Shown: piece by piece, positions 9,314 through 16,682 of the stretch
Layout: each line of letters opens with the position of its first letter
Position numbering within the stretch: position 1 is the first letter of the stretch
Assembly (NCBI GenBank): GCA_964342835.1
Contig: CAYFGJ010000001.1
Location: forward strand, 1 to 31,362
DNA from: GCA-2716945 sp964342835
Lineage (GTDB): Bacteria > Pseudomonadota > Gammaproteobacteria > GCA-002705445 > GCA-002716945
Length of the DNA stretch: 31,362 bases
Reading direction: 5' to 3'
Program-made: the position numbers and the translations under genes
Notes under the pieces: model-generated
The model's input: only the letters and a program-made list of their open reading frames with translations
Told to the model about the DNA's origin: nothing
Databases searched by the model: none

Positions 9314-9616
9314 TTATAACCAAGTTTGAGTTTTTTCATGCTCAACTGTTAATTTGACAAAACCTTTATAACTTATTATCTCTATATTAGGGATTAGAGA
9401 ATTTTTATCAAGTCCTCTTGCCTTTAAGTCGGGATCTAAAACATAAAATTTAAAATTATTTAAATTCTCTTTTATAAGACTAGATACTTTAGTATTATCA
9501 AGAGCAGCATAAACCGCATCTTCGATTAACAAAATGGATGATCCTTCGTTTGCTAATCTAATACATGTTGCAAAACTATTTTTTTCGTATGGTGATTTGT
9601 TAACTGTATGTAACAT
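9314..9616 (-). CDS. dsrH: DsrH, TusB-like subunit of DsrEFH sulfurtransferase
   Basis: A 100-residue TusB-family protein, the smallest subunit of the DsrE2F2H2 hexamer that transfers sulfur to DsrC. The start (MLHTVNKSPYEKNSFATC) and central LLIEDAVYAAL pattern match TusB/DsrH. The conserved Cys of many DsrH proteins near residue 20 is present (ATCIR, about residue 18). Its start shares one base with the dsrF stop. The protein ends in TWL, as many family members do. Confidence 0.92.
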   Translation of the reverse strand: MLHTVNKSPYEKNSFATCIRLANEGSSILLIEDAVYAALDNTKVSSLIKENLNNFKFYVLDPDLKARGLDKNSLIPNIEIISYKGFVKLTVEHEKTQTWL

Positions 9617-9999
9617 TAGAAATTAAAAATCACCTCGCTATCATTAATTAATTTTTTCATATCTTTTGATGTAATAATTTCAACATCTACCGATAAATCG
9701 TTTTCTTTAAGGCCTCTTTCGCTTAATGATTCTTTTTCAACATATATTTTTTCAACATCATACATTTCTAATGCAGAATATGTTTTTGAGAAATTTTTAG
9801 TATTAATATCCACTGTATCTTGATCTTTTTTTAATTGATAAACTCCATCATCTATAAAAGCTAAACTAACATCTTGTTCAAATGCTGCTGCAATTAAAAC
9901 AACTTCAAGTGCTTCATGCGCATAAATAGATCCATGTGGTGCACGTCTATTTACATATAGAAATTTTTTAACAATTCCACTTTCTGCCTGATCTTCCAT
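9616..9999 (-). CDS. dsrF: DsrF, TusC-like subunit of DsrEFH sulfurtransferase
   Basis: A 127-residue TusC-family protein, the structural middle subunit of DsrEFH. Seen: KKFLYVNRRAPHGSIYAHEA near the N-terminus, then a VLIAAAFEQDVSLAFIDDGVYQL core typical of DsrE-fold proteins. No catalytic Cys is expected in DsrF and none is present. The ATG follows the dsrE stop directly and the stop overlaps dsrH, so E, F and H are likely translated as a coupled set. Confidence 0.92.
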   Translation of the reverse strand: MEDQAESGIVKKFLYVNRRAPHGSIYAHEALEVVLIAAAFEQDVSLAFIDDGVYQLKKDQDTVDINTKNFSKTYSALEMYDVEKIYVEKESLSERGLKENDLSVDVEIITSKDMKKLINDSEVIFNF

Positions 10000-10392
10000 T
10001 TAATCACCAAAAGTTATTAATCTATCAGATTGTATTCCTGCTTCAATAAGCTGACCTAACCCAGAAATTCTAAAATTATCAGCAATGTTGTGGGCATCCT
10101 TTTGATTTCTTTTCATTTCATCTGGGTCAACCATTCCTCTACGTTGGGCTGCTGCAACACATAATACTAAATCTAATTTATGTTCTTTTGCTAGCTCAGA
10201 CCATCTATTTGGTATGTGTCTATCATCTTGTGGTGGCGTTGCCAATCTTGTTCCGTTGTTTACCCCATCATGATAAAAAAATACTCGATAAATTTTATGC
10301 CCTTCTTCTAAAGCTGCTTTAACAAAATGATATGCTGTATCAGATGCTTGATGTGTATAAGGTCCTTCGTTGACTAAAATACCAAACTTCAT
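10000..10392 (-). CDS. dsrE: DsrE, catalytic TusD-like subunit of DsrEFH sulfurtransferase
   Basis: A 130-residue TusD-family protein carrying the persulfide-forming cysteine of DsrEFH. The active-site context LVLCVAAAQRRGM (Cys near residue 77) matches the conserved Cys of Allochromatium DsrE. The N-terminal pattern (FGILVNEGPYTHQASDTAYHF) and the VFFYHDGVNNGT loop are typical. It lies 12 bases downstream of dsrB. DsrEFH next to dsrAB is a hallmark of sulfur oxidisers and is absent from sulfate reducers. Confidence 0.95.
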   Translation of the reverse strand: MKFGILVNEGPYTHQASDTAYHFVKAALEEGHKIYRVFFYHDGVNNGTRLATPPQDDRHIPNRWSELAKEHKLDLVLCVAAAQRRGMVDPDEMKRNQKDAHNIADNFRISGLGQLIEAGIQSDRLITFGD

Positions 10393-10404
10393 AACTGATT
10401 GTCT

Positions 10405-11508
10405 TTAAAATCTTATGTATGTAGATGAGTTTAATGTTTTTCTGCCACCACGCCAGTTATCAATATGATATTTAGTGAAAGGTAATTCTGTTAATTCAAA
10501 AAATCTTGGCCATCCAATTCTCTCAATCCAATCATTGATTCTTTCCCAGTCTCTGGCATCATCTTTATACGCTTTAAGTATTCTTTTTACTATAGCTGTA
10601 GCTTCAGGCCATCTTGGTGGATTATTAGGTATACCTGCTGCCACTAATTTTTGGAATGTAGGTTTACTTCTAGCATTAGAGTGATTACCACCTACCCATA
10701 TAGCTAATTTACTATGTTCCGGATCATTTATTTGCATTGGTGGACATGGAGGATAACACGCTCCACAACATATACATTTTTTCTCATCAACTTCTAATGA
10801 TGGTTTACCATTTACCATTGCAGGTCTAATTGCAGCTACTGGACATCTAGCTACTACTGATGGTCTTTCACAAACATTTGAAACTAAATCATGATTAATT
10901 TTTGGTGGTTTTGTATGTTGAATATTAATTGCTATATCACCTTGACCGCCACAATTGATTTGACAACACGAAGTTGTCATATGGACACGATTTGGCATTT
11001 CATTATTTTTGAATTCCTCTATTAATTCATCCATCATTGCTTTCACAACACCAGATGCATCTGTTCCAGGTATATCGCAGTGCAACCAACCTTGGGTATG
11101 GGCAATCATAGCTACAGAATTTTTTGTTCCTCCAACAATAAATCCTTCTTTTTCAAGTTCATTGATTAATGGATCAACTTTCTTAGCATCTTTAACCATG
11201 TATTCAATGTTACTTCGGATCGTAAATCTAACATATCCATCAGCATATTTATCTCCAATATCACACAATTTTCTTAGAGTAAATACATCTAAGATTCTTT
11301 GAGTTCCAGCTCTTATTGTCCAAATTTCTTCACCGCTATTAGCAATATGCTTTAAAACACCTGGTTTAGGATGTTCATGATATTTCCATTGACCAAAATT
11401 CTTACGCATGGTTGGATGCATATATTGAAAACCATCAGGACAACCAGTTTCAATTGGTGATCTAGGTTTAGCCTTTTCTTCTTTTGGGTTTGTTGATTTA
11501 TCAGTCAT
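10405..11508 (-). CDS. dsrB: Reverse dissimilatory sulfite reductase beta subunit DsrB
   Basis: A 367-residue catalytic subunit of rDsr. Working in reverse, the alpha2beta2 enzyme oxidises sulfane sulfur delivered by DsrC to sulfite using siroheme(amide) and [4Fe-4S] clusters. Seen: HTQGWLHCDIPGTDASG near residues 134-150, SCCQINCGGQGDIAI near residue 180 as the coupled siroheme/cluster ligands, and a ferredoxin insert CICCGACYPPC near residue 245. The length is normal. It begins 3 bases after dsrA, so the two subunits are probably translationally coupled. Confidence 0.97.
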   Translation of the reverse strand: MTDKSTNPKEEKAKPRSPIETGCPDGFQYMHPTMRKNFGQWKYHEHPKPGVLKHIANSGEEIWTIRAGTQRILDVFTLRKLCDIGDKYADGYVRFTIRSNIEYMVKDAKKVDPLINELEKEGFIVGGTKNSVAMIAHTQGWLHCDIPGTDASGVVKAMMDELIEEFKNNEMPNRVHMTTSCCQINCGGQGDIAINIQHTKPPKINHDLVSNVCERPSVVARCPVAAIRPAMVNGKPSLEVDEKKCICCGACYPPCPPMQINDPEHSKLAIWVGGNHSNARSKPTFQKLVAAGIPNNPPRWPEATAIVKRILKAYKDDARDWERINDWIERIGWPRFFELTELPFTKYHIDNWRGGRKTLNSSTYIRF

Positions 11509-11511
11509 AAT

Positions 11512-12768
11512 TTATGCAGTTTCTTTTTTATCAGCCTTTTCATACCATTTTACAGCTTCTTGATCCCACTCATCTGTTCTCACATATGAACTTTCTCTTG
11601 GATTAGCAACCATATTAGGATCAACATCAATTCCTATTCCCTCTAAAAAATTGACTAATCCAACTCTTTCTATCATCTCTCCACATCTTTCATGTTCTAG
11701 CGCATTGTCAGCCCAGAAATCTATTGTATTTTCAGCAATTTCTACAAGTTTTTCCCAATCTTCCTCATTTTCTAGTTTCATAAATGGAACAATTACTGTA
11801 CCCATTAAATCACCAATTTTAAGAGTTCTCTTACCGCCAATTAGGATAGTTGCTCCTTTATCATCACCAGGATGTAAAGCTTTAGGAACTACATTCAAAC
11901 AATGCATACATTTGACACAATTTTTGTTATCTATTTCTATGGTGTCATCATCATTTAATGAAATAGCATTTGTTGGACATCTTGTAATAATATTATCAAT
12001 AATATATTTACGTCCCTTTAGTTTCGCGTATTTTTTAAATTCATCTTGATCAACTTTTATATCATCTCTCCATGTACCTATAACTGACATATCAGCTCTC
12101 TCAATTGAATTCATACAATCATTTGGACATCCTGAAATTTTAAACTTAAATTTGTATGGTAAAGCTGGACGATGCATATCATCAACAAAGTTATTTACCA
12201 ATAATCTATGTGCTTTGTGCTCATTAACATTAGACATTTCACATCTACCAGCACCTACGCATGACATTGCAGTTCTGACACATGGACCTGCTCCACCAAG
12301 ATCAAATCCATAACCATTTATATCATCAAAAAAATGTTGAGTAGCTTCAGTGGTAGCACCAATAAACATAATATTTCCAGTTTGACCATGAAACGTAACT
12401 AATCCTGAACCATGTTTTTCCCAACTATCAGCAAGTTTTCTTAACATCGAAGTAGTATAATAATTACCCGCTGGCGGTTGGACTCTTAGTGTATGAAATT
12501 CTTTTGATGCAGGAAATACCTTACCAACTTCGGAAAATCTAGGAATGATACCTCCACCATATCCATAAACACTAACTGTTCCACCTTTCCAATAGCCTTT
12601 TCGTGTTTCATATGAATGCTCAAGTTGCCCTAACAAGTCATTCGTCATTTCATTAATTCTTTTATCTGGATGTGTATCTCTAAGAGTCTTTATGCCACTA
12701 ATAAAGCTAGGCCATGGGCCAGTCTCCAGATCATCTAACATTGGTGTATCATGTTTTTTCATAGTCAT
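11512..12768 (-). CDS. dsrA: Reverse dissimilatory sulfite reductase alpha subunit DsrA
   Basis: A 418-residue alpha subunit of rDsr and first gene of the dsr operon. Cluster and siroheme motifs are intact: CVGAGRCEMSNVNEHKAH near residues 177-195 and SGCPNDCMNS near residue 222. The inserted ferredoxin domain has a Cys in RCPTNAI and CVKCMHCLNVVPKALHPG. The N-terminus KHDTPMLDDLETGPWPSF is characteristic. Two ATGs two codons apart (12768 and 12762) both follow a GGGGA ribosome site; the first is kept here. The site lies in a small hairpin described separately. Confidence 0.97.
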   Translation of the reverse strand: MTMKKHDTPMLDDLETGPWPSFISGIKTLRDTHPDKRINEMTNDLLGQLEHSYETRKGYWKGGTVSVYGYGGGIIPRFSEVGKVFPASKEFHTLRVQPPAGNYYTTSMLRKLADSWEKHGSGLVTFHGQTGNIMFIGATTEATQHFFDDINGYGFDLGGAGPCVRTAMSCVGAGRCEMSNVNEHKAHRLLVNNFVDDMHRPALPYKFKFKISGCPNDCMNSIERADMSVIGTWRDDIKVDQDEFKKYAKLKGRKYIIDNIITRCPTNAISLNDDDTIEIDNKNCVKCMHCLNVVPKALHPGDDKGATILIGGKRTLKIGDLMGTVIVPFMKLENEEDWEKLVEIAENTIDFWADNALEHERCGEMIERVGLVNFLEGIGIDVDPNMVANPRESSYVRTDEWDQEAVKWYEKADKKETA

Positions 12769-12770
12769 TC

Positions 12771-12785
12771 ATTCCCCATTGGAAT
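12771..12785 (-). promoter_or_regulatory. Small hairpin enclosing the dsrA ribosome-binding site
   Basis: On the minus strand, ATTCC and GGAAT form a perfect 5-bp stem with loop AATGG, ending 2 bases before the dsrA ATG. The GGGGA ribosome site spans loop and 3' arm. With the promoter proposed at 12798-12827, the hairpin would be at the very 5' end of the mRNA. The stem is short and AT-rich, so its stability is uncertain. Confidence 0.35.
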
Positions 12786-12797
12786 ACTTCGTATATT

Positions 12798-12827
12798 ATT
12801 TTATCATTAGTTTCTAATATATGTCTA
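12798..12827 (-). promoter_or_regulatory. Candidate sigma-70 promoter for the dsr operon
   Basis: On the minus strand, a -35 TAGACA (12822-12827) and a -10 TAAAAT (12798-12803) are separated by 18 bases. Each hexamer matches the consensus at five of six positions. Transcription would start near 12791, about 20 bases before dsrA. The region is very AT-rich, so chance matches are likely. It shares a 115-base intergenic space with the divergent dioxygenase gene. Confidence 0.4.
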
Positions 12828-12883
12828 AATATTTATTTTAAGCCATTTTTTATAAATGTAAACTCAATAATAAGGATAAAATT

Positions 12884-13738
12884 ATGGATGTATTGAAAAC
12901 TAATAAAAATACATATGAACGATGGGCAAATAATAAATTAGAGTCTTTCACATCTGATATCGATGATTTATTGGTCGAAATTAGTGATCCTGCACGTATA
13001 AGTAAAGGTGAAATGATTAGAATAAAAAAAATTATCAATGCTTATAACATGGTTTTTTATGAATTTACTAGGCCAATTAAAGACACACAATCGTCTCTAA
13101 TTAAATTAATGCATAATTTAAATATCAAAAATTTTGTCAAAGATTCAAAATCTAATAAAAATGGTATTACTGCCATTGAATTAGATCAAAAAATAATGAC
13201 TGAAGATGAATATATTCCATATACTAAAAGATCATTAAATTGGCACACTGATGGTTATTATAATAAATTAAATAAACCCATATATTCATGGATACTCCAT
13301 TGCAAACAAAGAGCAAAGAATGGTGGTGTTAATACCTTTTTTGATCACGAGATCATATATATTTTATTTAATCAATTAACGAATAAAATTTTATCTTTGA
13401 TGGATAATGAAATTTATATAATTCCAGAAAATAAAAAAAATGGAAGAAAAGAAATAAAAAGCTATGTTTTTTCATATGATAATCCATATAAAAAATTGCA
13501 TATGAGATTCACTATGAGAGAGAGAAATATTAAATGGAAAAAAATGTATGAAGATGAAATAGAAATTTTAAAAAACATAATAGAAAAAAATTCCAAATAT
13601 AAAATTTCCTATAAACTTCAACCTGGACAAGGAGTAATAACAAACAATGTTATTCATTCAAGAACAGCATTTACAAACGATATCAATCATCATAGGCTGA
13701 TATATAGAATTAGATCAACTCAAAGAATTAATTTATAA
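12884..13738 (+). CDS. TauD/TfdA-like 2-oxoglutarate/Fe(II)-dependent dioxygenase
   Basis: A 284-residue protein with the facial triad of the TauD/TfdA family. HxD is in LNWHTDGYYN (H121, D123) and the distal His is in NNVIHSRTAF (H258), followed by the Arg-rich end (HHRLIYRIRS) that binds 2-oxoglutarate. The family hydroxylates or cleaves small substrates such as sulfonates and amino acids. The substrate here is unknown and a taurine role should not be assumed. It diverges from dsrA across 115 bases, has an AAGGAT ribosome site, and is followed after 3 bases by a small gene. The position suggests a link to sulfur metabolism. Confidence 0.82.
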   Translation: MDVLKTNKNTYERWANNKLESFTSDIDDLLVEISDPARISKGEMIRIKKIINAYNMVFYEFTRPIKDTQSSLIKLMHNLNIKNFVKDSKSNKNGITAIELDQKIMTEDEYIPYTKRSLNWHTDGYYNKLNKPIYSWILHCKQRAKNGGVNTFFDHEIIYILFNQLTNKILSLMDNEIYIIPENKKNGRKEIKSYVFSYDNPYKKLHMRFTMRERNIKWKKMYEDEIEILKNIIEKNSKYKISYKLQPGQGVITNNVIHSRTAFTNDINHHRLIYRIRSTQRINL

Positions 13739-13741
13739 AAT

Positions 13742-13933
13742 ATGTTGTATTTAAGTAGTGTATTAATTGAATATAAAGAAATTGAAACATTCGATGAATT
13801 GTTAAATGTCATTAAGGAAAAAGCTAAATTGGGTGAAATATTTATTAAAATGGACCTAAAACCACCATATCCTGATACACCAGATAATTGGGAAGAAAAA
13901 ATTGAAGCAGCATTCAGTGGTTATCAAAAATAA
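13742..13933 (+). CDS. Unknown 63-residue protein
   Basis: A short acidic protein of no recognised family. It begins 3 bases after the dioxygenase stop and ends 2 bases before the first possible start of the Cas6-like gene, so it is very likely co-translated with both. It has a predicted beta-alpha start, then a Pro-rich central segment (KPPYPDTPDNWEEKIE), and no Cys or membrane segment. The tight packing supports a real gene. It could be a partner of either neighbour. Confidence 0.6.
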   Translation: MLYLSSVLIEYKEIETFDELLNVIKEKAKLGEIFIKMDLKPPYPDTPDNWEEKIEAAFSGYQK

Positions 13934-13935
13934 TT

Positions 13936-14610
13936 ATGTGGGAATCAGACGAAAAAAAAATTATTGAAAGTAAGGCAAAAATGATAGATGTTTCATATGC
14001 TATAGAGTGTTCAACTCTACCTTATGATCATGCTTTTGAATTATCTAACGAGATTATAAAAAAACTTCCTTGGTTTTATGATAATAAATTAAATGGAATA
14101 CAAACGCTGCATGGTCCTGACTCTGGAAATGGTTGGACAAGAGCTGAAAATGAAACAATATTTTTATCTAAAAGAACAAAATTAATTATTAGAATTTCAA
14201 AAAATCTGATTGAGAATGCAAAAAATCTAGAAAATGCTGAAATTAATATTGACGGTAATATATTAAAAATAAAAAAATTAACTCTAAAACCATTCTCCAT
14301 CTCAAAAGTTCTTTTTTGTAGATGTGTATTAAGTAATGAAAATATTGATGAAAGTAATTTTTTAAATGCCATTACAGATGAACTAAAAAAACATAAAATT
14401 ATAATAAAAAAAGCACTTTGTGGTAAAAGTAGAACTATAAATTTAGAAGGAAAAAATAATTATACGAGAAGCTTGATGCTAGCTGGTTTATCTAAACAAG
14501 ATTCTATTACATTACAAGATGTAGGTATTGGCAGAGGAAGAGTTTTTGGATGTGGTATTTTTCTTCCATATAAGTCAATTGATGCTGTAGATAATTTTAA
14601 AGACGAATAA
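13936..14610 (+). CDS. Orphan Cas6/Cmx6-like protein (CRISPR RNA endonuclease family)
   Basis: A 224-residue protein resembling the Cas6/Cmx6 family of type I-MYXAN systems, RAMP-fold endonucleases that cut CRISPR transcripts at repeat hairpins. Matching features in order: an N-terminal beta strand then TLPYDHAFELS and LPWF near residues 27-47, a middle region with conserved spacing (LSKRTKLIIRI), and the C-terminal glycine-rich loop GIGRGRVFGCGIFLPYK near residues 198-214, the RAMP signature. His in YDHAF is a candidate functional residue. The family usually begins at MIDVSYAIE, so the true start may be 13981, preceded by AAGG. No CRISPR array or other cas gene is in the window. A role on non-CRISPR RNA is inference. 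Confidence 0.75.
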   Translation: MWESDEKKIIESKAKMIDVSYAIECSTLPYDHAFELSNEIIKKLPWFYDNKLNGIQTLHGPDSGNGWTRAENETIFLSKRTKLIIRISKNLIENAKNLENAEINIDGNILKIKKLTLKPFSISKVLFCRCVLSNENIDESNFLNAITDELKKHKIIIKKALCGKSRTINLEGKNNYTRSLMLAGLSKQDSITLQDVGIGRGRVFGCGIFLPYKSIDAVDNFKDE

Positions 14611-14630
14611 ATATTTTTTTAATATAGACT

Positions 14631-14646
14631 TATACTTTTTAGTATA
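14631..14646 (+). repeat. Short inverted repeat between the Cas6-like and RspA-like genes
   Basis: TATACT and AGTATA form a 6-bp stem around a TTTT loop in the 78-base gap between the two genes. It is too AT-rich and weak for a convincing terminator. It could be a processing hairpin or a chance palindrome. Confidence 0.25.
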
Positions 14647-14688
14647 TTAGAATTTTGCAATATAGTTGAATTGTTTGATAAGTATACT

Positions 14689-15027
14689 ATGAAAATTGAA
14701 CATGAAGGAAAAGAAATAGAACTTACAGATACTGGTTTTTTAATCAATATTGATGATTGGAATGAAGGCATAGCTAAAATAATAGCTGATCAAGAAGAAA
14801 TAGTCTTAACAGATAAACACTGGGATGTGATTAATTATCTAAGAGATGAATTTTTAAATAATAAAGAAAATCAGCCAAATACACGTAATATGGTTAAAGA
14901 TTTAGGTAAGATGTGGAATGAAAAAATTGATACTAAAGCATTATTTGATCTATTTCCAGGTAACCCCAGCAAGCAAGCTGGAAGAATAGCTGGATTACCT
15001 GAAAGTAGAAGAAAAGGTGGCTATTAA
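14689..15027 (+). CDS. RspA-type DsrC-family protein without C-terminal cysteines
   Basis: A DsrC/TusE-fold protein of about 112 residues. The N-terminal MKIEHEGKEIELTDTGFL and the NIDDWNEGIAK and LTDKHWDVINYLRDE segments align with DsrC at 8965-9297. The C-terminal arm reads AGRIAGLPESRRKGGY, so Arg and Gly-Tyr replace the two cysteines, and there is no Cys anywhere. Cys-less members have been termed RspA and proposed to be regulatory rather than sulfur carriers. An in-frame TTG at 14671 is possible, but the ATG at 14689 matches the DsrC start. The stop overlaps the next ATG by one base. Confidence 0.88.
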   Translation: MKIEHEGKEIELTDTGFLINIDDWNEGIAKIIADQEEIVLTDKHWDVINYLRDEFLNNKENQPNTRNMVKDLGKMWNEKIDTKALFDLFPGNPSKQAGRIAGLPESRRKGGY

Positions 15028-15260
15028 TGAATGATACAAAAGATAATAAAGCGCTCCAAGATGAAAGAAAAAAAATAATCGCTAGATTACTAGAAATTCA
15101 GAAAAAATTTATGGAGCTAGAAAGAAAAAAAGGTGTTACAGAAAAAGATATCCATCATAATCCCAAAGGAATTGTTAAAGAATATAAAGAAGAACATGAG
15201 AAATTAGCAAATCGCTTGGTTGATATTGCGCATCAGTTAAAAGGCTCAATAAGAACATAA
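15027..15260 (+). CDS. Unknown 77-residue helical protein
   Basis: A small, highly charged protein. Residues 8-35 look like an amphipathic helix or coiled coil (ERKKIIARLLEIQKKFMELE), followed by a short loop and a second helix (VKEYKEEHEKLANRLVDIAHQL). It is coupled to both neighbours: its ATG shares a base with the RspA stop and its stop shares a base with the next ATG. No family is recognised. The coupling suggests it works with the DsrC-like protein. Confidence 0.65.
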   Translation: MNDTKDNKALQDERKKIIARLLEIQKKFMELERKKGVTEKDIHHNPKGIVKEYKEEHEKLANRLVDIAHQLKGSIRT

Positions 15261-15454
15261 TGAATAAAGAATATTTCGATAAAATAACTGAATTAGAAAA
15301 AATGAATGTTTCTGAAGATTATATTATTGGATGGCAAGAAGGTTATCAGCATAGTCCAAAAGTAGAAGAACAACGATTAAATAATGCATATGAAGCTGGC
15401 TATGAAGATGGCGAAAAAAAATCAATAGAAAACGCTCAAAAATATAAAAAATAA
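15260..15454 (+). CDS. Unknown 64-residue protein with Gly-Tyr motifs, faintly RMF-like
   Basis: A small charged protein with two aromatic-Gly motifs, IIGWQEGYQ near residue 24 and AYEAGYEDGEKKS near residue 44. Ribosome modulation factor carries similar motifs (A..RGY..G and GW..G) but in the opposite order, so this is only a hint. It is translationally coupled to the preceding small gene. It is the last plus-strand gene before an opposite-strand gene whose stop is 2 bases away. Confidence 0.55.
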   Translation: MNKEYFDKITELEKMNVSEDYIIGWQEGYQHSPKVEEQRLNNAYEAGYEDGEKKSIENAQKYKK

Positions 15455-15456
15455 AT

Positions 15457-16020
15457 TTAATCTCTTGTTATTGATTCAAAAGTCTCAATTATTTTATTAC
15501 AAATATCGTTTGCATCAATATCAACAATCTGGTCCATTACCCATTTATTAGTTTGACTTAATCCCATAGCATCTTGAATTTTCTTAGCCAAATGTCTAAA
15601 AATTGAATAATTATTTTCTTTTTTATCAAATGAATATTCAGAATATTCTGCGGATCTAAGATTGAGAGTATTAATGTACCCTTTTTTATAATTACCATTT
15701 CCAAACAAATCTTCACAATTTTCTTGCATGATTCGAGCTGATTGTTTTCCTAAAGCATTCATAATATTCAATCGTTTCTCATCACTAAAAGAATTATTGT
15801 ACAAAAGTCTATCAATTATATGTACTTGAAAAGACATATATTCAACAATCACCGTAACTCTTTGATGATCAGAACTATATTCATAATCATCTCCATGGAG
15901 TTGTTTCGCTTTATGAAGAGCAATTTTCCATGATATAAAAGATAGAGCACTAGCTATATCATCAGGGCTTTTTTGATTTTTAGAGGTTTTAGACCATTTA
16001 TTCTTAATTCTTATAGCCAT
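15457..16020 (-). CDS. Conserved-looking unknown protein, 187 residues
   Basis: A mostly helical soluble protein on the opposite strand to the rest of the cassette. It starts with a basic segment (RIKNKWSKTSKNQKSPDD) and has a central helical region with RVTVIVEYMSFQVHIIDRLL. It has one Cys in the middle (QENCEDL) and one near the end. No catalytic motif is recognised. It converges on the 64-residue gene with 2 bases between stops and diverges from the hydroxylase gene at 16089. It may be an independent unit inserted in, or retained within, the cassette. Confidence 0.6.
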   Translation of the reverse strand: MAIRIKNKWSKTSKNQKSPDDIASALSFISWKIALHKAKQLHGDDYEYSSDHQRVTVIVEYMSFQVHIIDRLLYNNSFSDEKRLNIMNALGKQSARIMQENCEDLFGNGNYKKGYINTLNLRSAEYSEYSFDKKENNYSIFRHLAKKIQDAMGLSQTNKWVMDQIVDIDANDICNKIIETFESITRD

Positions 16021-16088
16021 ATTTATTTGATATTTTTTCTACAAAAATGCATCATTTTATACTATAGATTTATCAGAAAAACATATAA

Positions 16089-16682
16089 ATGAACATAGAA
16101 ATACAAAAAAGATTAATTGAAGTTAAACCTGGAAGTTTCATTTTTGAGTTTAATAACTCTATCGATAAAACAAAATGTGAAGAAATAATTGATAGATTTG
16201 AGAATTCAAAAAATGATCATTATCGTGGACGTGTCGGTCAAAATTATAAAGAAGATCCAAGCATAAAACGTTCCACTGACATGGTGCTTAGCGGAAAAGA
16301 TAATTGGAAAGATATAGATGAATTATTGTTTACCAGTTTATCTAAAGCTTTGAGTATCGTAAAAAAAGAATATGATTTTTTCAATGGTCCTTTTAAAGAT
16401 ATTGGTTATGCTGTCCAAAAAACTGAATCTGGTGAATTCTTTAACTGGCATATTGATAGTGGAAATCACCAACTAAGTGATAGGCAACTAGTAGCAATCT
16501 GGTATTTGAATGATGTTGCTGGGCCAGGTGGTGAAACAGAATTTTTAAATCAAAACATTAAAATAAAACCAGAAGTAGGGAAATTAATATTATTTCCTCC
16601 GTTTTGGACACATGAGCATCGTGGTGTTAAACTTCAAAATGGTATTAAATATATTGCAACTACATGGATTGTATTTAAATAA
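16089..16682 (+). CDS. 2OG-Fe(II) oxygenase, prolyl-4-hydroxylase-like
   Basis: A 197-residue dioxygenase of the prolyl 4-hydroxylase alpha-subunit/PKHD superfamily. Seen: HxD in FNWHIDSG (H121, D123), the GPGGETEFLN turn, and the distal-His region FPPFWTHEHRGV (H175, with H177 close by). A basic residue follows in NGIKYIATTW, the usual 2-oxoglutarate contact. The family hydroxylates proteins, peptides or small molecules; the substrate is unknown. It is only weakly related to the TauD-type enzyme at 12884. The stop overlaps the next ATG by one base. Confidence 0.82.
   Translation: MNIEIQKRLIEVKPGSFIFEFNNSIDKTKCEEIIDRFENSKNDHYRGRVGQNYKEDPSIKRSTDMVLSGKDNWKDIDELLFTSLSKALSIVKKEYDFFNGPFKDIGYAVQKTESGEFFNWHIDSGNHQLSDRQLVAIWYLNDVAGPGGETEFLNQNIKIKPEVGKLILFPPFWTHEHRGVKLQNGIKYIATTWIVFK

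Noticed and set aside
551..12768. Interpretation of the dsr cluster as sulfate/sulfite reduction
   Set aside because: dsrE, dsrF, dsrH and dsrL are present in the arrangement typical of sulfur oxidisers, and no sat, apr or qmo genes of a reducer are seen here.
14671..14688. TTG start for the RspA-like gene, six codons upstream
   Set aside because: The extra residues have no counterpart in DsrC and no ribosome site precedes the TTG; the ATG at 14689 aligns with the DsrC start.
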